This document shows positions 43,644 to 50,322 of a stretch of DNA of 50,322 nucleotides, one piece after another. Every line of letters starts with the position of its first letter. Position 1 is the stretch's first letter. The stretch comes from REEB470 sp032117095 (GTDB lineage Bacteria; Bacillota; Bacilli; Paenibacillales; YIM-B00363), in contig JAULZZ010000006.1 of the NCBI GenBank assembly GCA_032117095.1, forward strand, positions 1 through 50,322, read 5' to 3'. Both the position numbers and the translations under genes were made by a program. Under the pieces are notes generated by a model. That model was not told the origin of the DNA and made no database searches. It was given only the letters and a program-made list of their open reading frames with translations.

Positions 43644-45083
43644 CTAAATCTCCCCTTGGAATGAAGTAGCGATGATTTGACGCTTACGTGTATCGTGGTG
43701 CCCTTCTTTCATTTGCTTGCGGGTTTCGAGTTCCCAAGAAACATCACTTGTGTTTTTGTATCGTGAGAATGGAAACCCTTTTATTTCCTCTGTCGTTTCT
43801 CCGTACATGTGAGACAGTATCTTTTTAGCAATGGCTTCTCCGAGGGCGATGGGCACTGCATTACCCAATTGCTTATATTGTTCTATCATTGTACCACAGA
43901 TTTCCCAAGTGGCAGGAAACTCTTGGATGCACTTATACTCTTGCACGCTTAGCGGTCTGTCTTCAGTGGGATGTCCTAAATCAGTTGCTGGCATAGCTGG
44001 GTGAGTTACAAGCGTTGGGGATGGTTTGCTGTATGATAACCGTCTAAAGAAACCTGTCTTCCCGCCACCGAGGTGGAATGACTTGCCCATCGCCTCTTTT
44101 TGCATATCTAGTGGCAGGTGCTTCCAATACTGGCCCTCTGTGAGCATACGATAAAAACGTAATCTGTTTTCTGGGAACGTTACATATTGATCCTCAACAT
44201 CTTTAGGGAGTTGATTCATCGCTTTTGAAAGGGTGTTCCACACTGGAAGACCAAATGCACCCTTTTCTGAGTGGGTAGGTGTTAAATATCCTACTTTATC
44301 GTTACCGTGGTAAGCAATTATTACAATACGTTCCCGTATCTGTGGTGCTCCAAAGTTAGCGGCATTATATAGTTCAAATGAAACGGTATAGCCTGCTGCC
44401 CTGAGGCGTTTGAGAATGTGTAGCAATGAACCTCCTTTTATTGGCTTAATATGACTGTTTGCACATTCATCAAAGCTTAAGTCGTCTGAATACGGAAACT
44501 CGGTTGACAGAAGGCCTCGAACGTTTTCTATGACAACATAGGTGGGCTGTATCTCGGTTACGATGTCAATGTATTTCAGAAATACGTTACCCCGGCTATC
44601 TGCAAACCCTTTTCGATTGCCCGCTGAACTGAACGCTTGGCACGGAGGGCCTCCAAAAATGACGTCTACTTTACGTCCTTCGGGAACGCCTGCGTATTTA
44701 AGTATCTCTTTGGCTGCGTATTTATTGATGTCACCTATCAAAGCCATATCAGGCCTGTTTTTCTCAATGGTCATTCTACAAGCCTTGTCAAACTCACAGG
44801 CGAGTACAGCTTTTATACCGCCTTTGTCCATTCCAATATCAAGACCCATAGCACCTGTAAAGAAGCTTAGCGCAACAATATCAGGAACCTCAGTAGCCCT
44901 GCGTGGATGGTCATCAGGTTCAATTGCGACATTGAAATCTTTTATATACTGGGCAAGCGCTTCGGGTTGTATCACCCATTGTTTACCTACCATTTTGGCT
45001 TTTAAGTCCCCATTGCGAAGTAATATGCGGATCGATTGGTCAGTAACCTTTAATTGTGTCGCAACGTCATGTACTGAAAGCAT
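43644..45083 (-). CDS. DNA (cytosine-5) methyltransferase with N-terminal HTH
   Basis: 479 residues from ATG 45081-45083, GGAG upstream. The first about 55 residues are an excisionase/MerR-like helix-turn-helix (MLSVHDVATQLKVTDQSIRI ... LRNGDLKAKMVGKQW). The rest has m5C motifs: I LSFFTGAMGLDIG, IV GGPPCQAFSSAGN with catalytic Cys, VI VIENVRG, VIII QIRERIVII, and X YKQLGNAVP. It probably protects against the convergent nuclease, and the HTH may control transcription of the system. An in-frame ATG at 45125 overlaps the -10 box and is less likely. Confidence 0.9.
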   Translation of the reverse strand: MLSVHDVATQLKVTDQSIRILLRNGDLKAKMVGKQWVIQPEALAQYIKDFNVAIEPDDHPRRATEVPDIVALSFFTGAMGLDIGMDKGGIKAVLACEFDKACRMTIEKNRPDMALIGDINKYAAKEILKYAGVPEGRKVDVIFGGPPCQAFSSAGNRKGFADSRGNVFLKYIDIVTEIQPTYVVIENVRGLLSTEFPYSDDLSFDECANSHIKPIKGGSLLHILKRLRAAGYTVSFELYNAANFGAPQIRERIVIIAYHGNDKVGYLTPTHSEKGAFGLPVWNTLSKAMNQLPKDVEDQYVTFPENRLRFYRMLTEGQYWKHLPLDMQKEAMGKSFHLGGGKTGFFRRLSYSKPSPTLVTHPAMPATDLGHPTEDRPLSVQEYKCIQEFPATWEICGTMIEQYKQLGNAVPIALGEAIAKKILSHMYGETTEEIKGFPFSRYKNTSDVSWELETRKQMKEGHHDTRKRQIIATSFQGEI

Positions 45084-45125
45084 TTGGTATATCTCCGTTT
45101 CGTATGCGAAAATTTTATAAACCAT

Positions 45126-45182
45126 ATTATACCGTTATTTTGTACTAAGCGCAATACGCTGGGAGGATTGTATCCTCCCAGT
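45126..45182 (-). promoter_or_regulatory. dcm promoter with upstream palindrome
   Basis: Minus strand: -10 TATAAT (45126-45131), 17-bp spacer, -35 TTGCGC (45149-45154). Just upstream a 9-bp inverted repeat CTGGGAGGA-TTGTA-TCCTCCCAG (about 45159-45181) could be an operator; no T-run follows it on either strand, so it is not a typical terminator. The remainder up to 45338 has no gene. Confidence 0.5.
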
Positions 45183-45338
45183 ATCCTCAGCGCAATCGTT
45201 GAAAAGTATACCATACTATATTGCAATGTTCGTGCAGGAAATGCACGCATGGTTATACAATTCCCTTTGCTCCCTCGCAAAATAGAGTCCTCTGAATAGA
45301 TGTTTTTAATCCGCACTTCGCATCACTAAGCATTCTTT

Positions 45339-46598
45339 TCATTGGACAAATCGTTGGATGTCGCACGTGATTTTCACCCCCCCTGGTAGGCACAATGCAT
45401 CCCCGTCATGCAACGGAGTCGGTACGTCTGGGCGTAACGCCTGTGCATGGAGTAGCGTGCCATTACGCGAGTGGCAATCTGTCACAAACAGCTGTGGATG
45501 AACCCACGTCAATGCGATGTGCGTACGCGAAATGCCCGGATGGGCAAGCACCAAATGCGCCGTCGTGTCGTCGCGTCCGATGCGAAACGGAAATGCATGC
45601 ACTGCTACTGTCTTAGGCTCCCCTCCTTCCTCCTGCTCCACATGGAGCAATACCTTCGGGTGCGTGGGTACGCCTTGCGGTGACAGCTGGACCGTTTGAT
45701 CGGGAGAAGAAAGCAAAACCGTTCGCCCTGCTAGCGCACTGACAATTTGATGAGACGTGAGCGGGGTATCTTGCAACGGAAGATCGCTGTGCGCGGTGGG
45801 GAGCGGGACGTCTTTTGGCATCTTTTGTCTCGTTTCCGTACGCCTCAACTGCTTCCACCACTGTTTCCACCGCCCAAAGGATGGGGCCTCATCGGACACT
45901 TCAGGGGTCTCGTCTTTGGGCACGGGTCGTTGCGTTTCACCCAAATCATGCAAAAGTCGCAACGGGGAGCGATCTGCACGTGCAGCCCCCGTTGACAAAG
46001 ACGTTGCTTGCGCTTGTAGCACGGAGGGAGACGACTGGTGGAGAGGTGCCGTGCGTATTTTTTCGATCCATACCTCATGGCAAAACGTCTGCTCATGCCA
46101 TTGGTGTGGGGCAATCCAATGTAGCACTGCGGGAGGACACCGGTGTTGTACGCACCACTCATACAAACGATTCCACTGCATCCACGGCGAAACTTTTAAC
46201 GGAAACGAGCGCAGTGGCACATAAGGCAACACGACTTCCCGCACGTCTTGTCTCACCCACATCCACTGAGGATGTAGGACAAAATAATGCGGATGCAACA
46301 AATAATCGCGACCGTGCTGCAACGTATGCGCCAGTGCGACGAAAAACCCTTCCCATTGGCGTGCAGAAATGCGTTGCACCGCTTGTGCAAGCGGACGCAA
46401 TCCAGCAATGTGATAGTGTAGCCTCATCATCGTTTTGTATCCTGTCGTCCGAAGCGGGACAACGCCTCGCATGGCATGATGGGTCAACATGCCTAGCGGA
46501 ATGGGCAACCCTTGTGCATCAAAATCTTCGACGTGCATCGTCCATTCAGGGCTTCCGTCTGATGCCTCGGTCACGTGTACCCCTGCTTGTTGCCACAT
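45339..46598 (-). CDS. DUF6382/FHA-domain protein of a Tad locus
   Basis: 419 residues, cytoplasmic. N-terminal about 170 residues correspond to the DUF6382-type region found in Bacillota Tad clusters, then a low-complexity linker (about 190-290), then a C-terminal FHA domain: FRIGRDDTTAHLVLAHPGIS with the phosphothreonine-binding Arg and Ser, RTHIAL, and SRNGTLL. It presumably senses phosphorylated partners during pilus assembly. Last gene of the second Tad cluster, 6 bp after the membrane protein gene. Confidence 0.78.
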   Translation of the reverse strand: MWQQAGVHVTEASDGSPEWTMHVEDFDAQGLPIPLGMLTHHAMRGVVPLRTTGYKTMMRLHYHIAGLRPLAQAVQRISARQWEGFFVALAHTLQHGRDYLLHPHYFVLHPQWMWVRQDVREVVLPYVPLRSFPLKVSPWMQWNRLYEWCVQHRCPPAVLHWIAPHQWHEQTFCHEVWIEKIRTAPLHQSSPSVLQAQATSLSTGAARADRSPLRLLHDLGETQRPVPKDETPEVSDEAPSFGRWKQWWKQLRRTETRQKMPKDVPLPTAHSDLPLQDTPLTSHQIVSALAGRTVLLSSPDQTVQLSPQGVPTHPKVLLHVEQEEGGEPKTVAVHAFPFRIGRDDTTAHLVLAHPGISRTHIALTWVHPQLFVTDCHSRNGTLLHAQALRPDVPTPLHDGDALCLPGGVKITCDIQRFVQ

Positions 46599-46604
46599 GC
46601 TGTT

Positions 46605-47141
46605 TTATCCTCCTTTTTCAAAATGCCTCCAAAACAGCACAATCCCCCCTGCGAGGGCTGCGACCCCATAAAATGAAAGTCGTTTGGGGGGCATCGTGCG
46701 CTCCCCCACGACCATGCGCCACACCGCTGTCAAGCGCATTTGTGCGACGACGATGCAAAAAAAACCCACGGTTGTTTTCAACGTCTTTTCGTAGAGGAGT
46801 TGTCCGACGCCCCATGTTGCCGCAAGCGCACAGAGGACGAGAAGCCACCACAACGTTGTCGTAGTCCCAAAGCAGACGAGGGCTGCAATCCCCCAGCGAA
46901 ACGTTTCGCGCCCGAGTGCTCCGATCCCGATCAAGCTGCATACCCCCACAACCATCAGGATGCCTTGTAGCACGGCATCGTTCCCATGGTATAACGGGAT
47001 CCCAAATCCCCCTCCGATGCACGTGGCGATCAACGCCCACACCGCCCCCGCAACAAAGACGTGTTTTTTGCCCCACCCCACACACGCCCACTCGATGACG
47101 AATAACAACAAAAACACACTGGCACATTGCATCATCTTCAC
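46605..47141 (-). CDS. Polytopic membrane protein of the Tad cluster
   Basis: 178 residues (GTG 47141; ATG 47135 or 47132 equally possible), with about six membrane segments. Its position between TadE-like and FHA genes is where a TadV/CpaA prepilin peptidase would be expected, but the catalytic G-x-GD motif and the first aspartate are not seen. It is either a very diverged peptidase or an unrelated membrane component. It abuts the stop codon of the upstream gene. Confidence 0.55.
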   Translation of the reverse strand: MKMMQCASVFLLLFVIEWACVGWGKKHVFVAGAVWALIATCIGGGFGIPLYHGNDAVLQGILMVVGVCSLIGIGALGRETFRWGIAALVCFGTTTTLWWLLVLCALAATWGVGQLLYEKTLKTTVGFFCIVVAQMRLTAVWRMVVGERTMPPKRLSFYGVAALAGGIVLFWRHFEKGG

Positions 47142-47738
47142 TCACCGTGCCCCCACCCAACAACGTTCGATCGCCGTGGCCGTCAAAACGACCGTACGCT
47201 TTGAAAAAAAAGGAATCGGGACGGGGAGCGTATACTGCAGCGTCAGCCCGAACATGTACTGCCCCTGTGTGGGGATGGGCAGTGTAATGTGCGTAAGGCG
47301 CATTCTCTTTGGGTGCAACTGTGGTTTTCCTGCCTCCCCTTTGTCGAGAAAGCGCGATACGAAAGGAATGACCCACCGTTGATGCACTGCGACATGCGTC
47401 ACGGCTTGTTCCACCGCATCCGTTATTTTTTCTTGAAGTGTCGTCCCGAATAGGGGAACGAGGGCTTCCCATTGTGCCAACCCCTCTGCGAGTGGGGCAG
47501 GGAGTGCGATGTGATCGACAACGGTCAACCCATAGGCGACGGCCGCAGTCACGCTCACGGCTTCATCGACTGCTTCTTGGAGCACCGCTTGGACACGGGC
47601 AGCTTCTAATCCCCACAACAACACTGCACAAAACCCAAGGAAAATTGGCAAAACGAGCAATGATTCGAGCGAAAATAATCCGGTTGAATCGGTGGGCAGG
47701 ACGGAAAACTTCCGCTTATTCGTACGCCACAACGGCAT
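47142..47738 (-). CDS. TadE-like pseudopilin
   Basis: 198 residues from ATG 47738 (GGAGG three bases before) or 205 from GTG 47759. After a basic leader, GLFSLESLLVLPIFLGFCAVLLW shows the TadE/G type N-terminus with Glu near the start of the membrane segment, then AARVQAVLQEAVDEA. The start lies inside the end of the upstream gene, so translation is likely coupled. Confidence 0.68.
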   Translation of the reverse strand: MPLWRTNKRKFSVLPTDSTGLFSLESLLVLPIFLGFCAVLLWGLEAARVQAVLQEAVDEAVSVTAAVAYGLTVVDHIALPAPLAEGLAQWEALVPLFGTTLQEKITDAVEQAVTHVAVHQRWVIPFVSRFLDKGEAGKPQLHPKRMRLTHITLPIPTQGQYMFGLTLQYTLPVPIPFFSKRTVVLTATAIERCWVGAR

Positions 47739-49464
47739 GCACCTCCACTGTTTTTTCACGTTTCATCCGCAGAGGAATCGTCTGCCTCACATGAATCCGC
47801 AACGCACTGTATGTGGTGTTGAGGTCGATTCCCGTATTGACTTCGATGACGCTTTGGAGACGTCTTAATACGGCTTCATCACGGCTGTGCAAAGCAAAAA
47901 ACAACCGAAGATGGTCTTTGTAGTTCATCCGCAGTGCTGGAAACCACGGCAAGGCCACGTTGTGTCCTTGGAGCAGCTGTGTCACGTCGTTTTGCGCCTT
48001 TTTTACCCCTTCTAAGAGAGCGCTCGAAACGAACGTCAACGGGGAAACTGTAGCAAACAGGGCGCGAAACTGGGGGTTTACCATCGCTTCCGCAGTCCGT
48101 AGTGCCGTTCTAAATACGTACAGTTCCGTTTGGGCGGCACCAATATTTAAGGCGCAATGTGGCAAGCCGTACAACACGTACTCTACCTCTTGGTTGGCGA
48201 GCACATGCGTACTTGTATCTACTTTTTGCGGGACGACTTGGTGTGAAGAAAGCAAGGACTGTGTGCGATACGTAAAATGACTCAGCACGTATTCATTGAG
48301 CAACACTTCTTCTTGGATGTTGGAAAAAAGGTCTCCCATTTTCTGCACCGTGTCAAACGCCTGTTGCACAAACGTCAAGGGGTGTGCGACGTCCATCGAC
48401 TGTGTCGTCCCCGTCGTTTGGGGAGACGATGTGCGATACGCCTTCTCACGGGACAGCAACTGCACATACACCGCCTCATCTGCGCGTTGGCAAATGTCTT
48501 TTATGCGCAACGGCGTCGCAGCGATGTCTTTGGCTTGTTGTGTCGTTTGTTGGGCGTTTTGCAAAATGGCGTCCTCTTTGGCGAGACGCGCTTGTTCGAT
48601 CGCTTTTTGTTGCGCAAACCATTGTACAATTTCGTGTTGCACGTCAGCGTGTGTGTCCTGCGTGGTCGGTTGTGCAGGAGATGGAGGGGCGTGCATGGCG
48701 ACGAGTCGCACGATATCGCGTTGGAGCGTTTCAAAATACGCGGAAGGCAGCACAATCCCTTCGTCTGCAGGAGTTTGCGCCATCCCTGCCATGCGTTGGG
48801 CGATGTCTGCATTCGTCTGTTGCGCCGTATACAACGTGCGCATAAACGTATCGACAAACGATTGCCCGTCCACAAATGTGGTGGCAATTCTCACAGAGGC
48901 GACCCATCGTGCTACGTGTTCCCATACGTCGTGCAGTTGACGTTTGCGTTGTTGCAGTAAGTCGTGTATGTGCGCATATTGTTCGGTCATTTGTGTCGCT
49001 TGCTCGATCGAAGGGGCGATGTTGCGCCATTTTTGCATCAGTTCGCTCGCCCAGCGAATACCTGTGCCCAGTTTCATCCATTCCATAATTTGACGTGAAA
49101 ACACTTGCGGGTGCGCCAACGGATACAACCCTGTCGCATGCCCCGTACTTTTTTTGGCTTTTGTCCACCCGTACCACACCACCGCACGGGGATGTGCCTG
49201 TGAAGCGGCAATCGTTTCCCACATTTGTGTCACGTTCGCCTCTTCGACGGTCGTCCCGAACAATCCGTATGCATGCAATGCAGAGTCAAACTGGGACAAC
49301 AGCGACCGTCCCAACTGTTGCGCCAGCGTATGCGTCTGGGTATGGGCGATGCGCACCGTAATATTCTCGTACAAGACCAGCACAAACCCCCACATCACTG
49401 TGCTCAACAACAATAAAAATAACGTGATTTTCCCCTGATTGTTCGCCCTACGGATGAATGACAT
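47716..49464 (-). CDS. DUF5702/TadG-like pilus protein
   Basis: 582 residues. One N-terminal membrane segment (ITLFLLLLSTVMWGFVLVLYE) after a short basic leader RRANNQGK, then a long helical extracytoplasmic region with possible coiled coil near 285-320, and a C-terminal globular part with VSSALLEGVKKAQND. This fits the DUF5702 proteins of Bacillota Tad loci. It overlaps the upstream gene by 17 bp and the downstream one by about 20 bp. Confidence 0.68.
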   Translation of the reverse strand: MSFIRRANNQGKITLFLLLLSTVMWGFVLVLYENITVRIAHTQTHTLAQQLGRSLLSQFDSALHAYGLFGTTVEEANVTQMWETIAASQAHPRAVVWYGWTKAKKSTGHATGLYPLAHPQVFSRQIMEWMKLGTGIRWASELMQKWRNIAPSIEQATQMTEQYAHIHDLLQQRKRQLHDVWEHVARWVASVRIATTFVDGQSFVDTFMRTLYTAQQTNADIAQRMAGMAQTPADEGIVLPSAYFETLQRDIVRLVAMHAPPSPAQPTTQDTHADVQHEIVQWFAQQKAIEQARLAKEDAILQNAQQTTQQAKDIAATPLRIKDICQRADEAVYVQLLSREKAYRTSSPQTTGTTQSMDVAHPLTFVQQAFDTVQKMGDLFSNIQEEVLLNEYVLSHFTYRTQSLLSSHQVVPQKVDTSTHVLANQEVEYVLYGLPHCALNIGAAQTELYVFRTALRTAEAMVNPQFRALFATVSPLTFVSSALLEGVKKAQNDVTQLLQGHNVALPWFPALRMNYKDHLRLFFALHSRDEAVLRRLQSVIEVNTGIDLNTTYSALRIHVRQTIPLRMKREKTVEVHAVVAYE

Positions 49465-50322
49465 ATAAGATCCCCTGTTGGTACAGTGTTGTTTTTAACG
49501 CTTCTGTCGGGCCGTACTGCGCCACACCCGTCCGTCGTACAAAATGCCATACGACACCGTGTATTTCCCCCCGTGTGCGCAATTCGATGTCTTTTCGCAT
49601 TTGGGCGAGAAGCTCTGCGTCTGTCGTTTTTTCTCCGATGTACACTTGATGCGCTACGTTGTGCGCATCCAACGCATCGATGAGTCGCCACTGTCCGACG
49701 GTTTGTGTGTTGCGCCGTTGTTGTGTCCCCCGCACCCATGCGCGGATCGCTTTGGCTGCTTCGGCATGATGACGAAACGCGAGCGTCGGTTGCTCGGCGT
49801 GTATCGTCCCTTGTAGGGGCAACCACGGACGAATTTTCTCCCGGAGCTGTGCTGCAAACGTCGCCCACGGCATGATTTCCACGACATGGCTCACCCAAGA
49901 CACGTAGCGAATCCATTCTGTCGGATCGAGGATCGTTTTTTGTGACCGTTGTTGTTGCGCACGCGCCGGATGCCACCCCAAAATGAACGGAAATCGTTGT
50001 TGCATCGTGCCGTGTACGTCCACCGTACTCCACAAGCCGTGGGTAGAAAACGTCGCGGTTCCCCGAATGCCTCGGGGCCATGATACGGCTGCGCGCGCCA
50101 TTTTTTTCGCCAATAACGTGGTCGGTAGCGCTGTCGGCGGCAACGTCTGCCGTACCGCCCCTGCGGTGTCATGCATCCCAAACCATACGGCTGCTCCTTC
50201 GGATGTCCAGCGGCGGTACAACGGGTCCATGGCATAAGGCGTGAACATGCCCGTATGGGGATCTCGCATGCTGTTGCCCCACTGTGTGGTCACGCGATGC
50301 ACCCCTTGCGTCACAGAAAAAT
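49448..50322 (-). CDS. Probable pseudopilin, N-terminus outside window
   Basis: The frame is open through the right edge; at least 291 codons lie in the window. The visible part has no signal peptide or membrane segment, consistent with the membrane end being beyond the edge. Sequence contains WGNSMRDPHTGMFTPYAM, a region rich in Trp/His and IPHxx-like turns, and ends GILYVIHP. It overlaps the DUF5702 gene and so belongs to the same operon. Function is inferred from place only. Confidence 0.5.
   Translation of the reverse strand, partial: FSVTQGVHRVTTQWGNSMRDPHTGMFTPYAMDPLYRRWTSEGAAVWFGMHDTAGAVRQTLPPTALPTTLLAKKMARAAVSWPRGIRGTATFSTHGLWSTVDVHGTMQQRFPFILGWHPARAQQQRSQKTILDPTEWIRYVSWVSHVVEIMPWATFAAQLREKIRPWLPLQGTIHAEQPTLAFRHHAEAAKAIRAWVRGTQQRRNTQTVGQWRLIDALDAHNVAHQVYIGEKTTDAELLAQMRKDIELRTRGEIHGVVWHFVRRTGVAQYGPTEALKTTLYQQGILYVIHP

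Noticed and set aside
45156..45182. Palindrome as an intrinsic terminator
   Set aside because: No T-run on either strand; placement next to the dcm -35 box suits an operator better.

Overview
The window reads as chromosomal DNA of a Gram-positive, low-to-mid-GC member of the Bacilli (Bacillota). The evidence is a ctsR-mcsA-mcsB-clpC operon behind a CtsR operator, radA directly downstream, pssA, cshA, a DUF624/YesL-like protein, a YtpB/DUF2600 terpene cyclase, sigma-A promoters and strong AGGAGG ribosome-binding sites. An Alicyclobacillaceae-like organism fits, but the genus cannot be fixed from sequence alone.

Layout. 0-8.2 kb: start of a secreted DUF4214 protein, pssA, radA and the CtsR heat-shock operon, all on the minus strand. 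8.2-12.7 kb: two tandem secreted M30-like (hyicolysin-type) metalloproteases and a Mn-type superoxide dismutase on the plus strand. 12.8-17.9 kb: mutY, a DHA2 drug exporter, azoreductase, and an Rpn/PD-(D/E)XK-type protein with a 12-bp microsatellite. 18.1-26 kb: first half of a Tad/Flp-type pilus locus (cpaB, tadZ, cpaF, tadB, tadC, three tiny pilin-like genes, a 51-aa membrane protein, two TadE-like pseudopilins), transcribed right to left. 26-41.7 kb: rnz, metH, two 2Fe-2S ferredoxins, a secreted SUMF1-fold protein, a nucleotidyltransferase-like protein, a YesL-like protein, cshA, pfkA, ytpB, a small orphan protein and pepF. 41.8-45.2 kb: AT-richer island with a broken ISAs1 transposase and a type II restriction-modification pair (TdeIII-like nuclease; m5C methyltransferase with an N-terminal HTH). 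45.3-50.3 kb: second Tad half (DUF6382/FHA protein, polytopic membrane protein, TadE-like, DUF5702/TadG-like, and a partial pseudopilin running off the window).

The most unusual signal is between the genes. Three families of short dispersed elements recur. (1) A ~103-bp MITE with ends TACTAAACACTG/CAGTGTTTAGTA makes 3-bp TNA target duplications. I find six copies, one inside the ISAs1 transposase (removing it restores the reading frame) and two interrupted by other elements. (2) A ~99-bp MITE has ends GGGCAYCTCTATAAAC; one copy sits inside a family-1 MITE with a 4-bp duplication. (3) A ~70-125-bp repeat has CGAATCACG-like inverted ends and, in its full-length copies, an internal stem-loop whose arms co-vary between copies; about nine copies plus one fragment lie only between genes, several inside operons. 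Together they explain most sizeable non-coding gaps and give a relative order of insertions.
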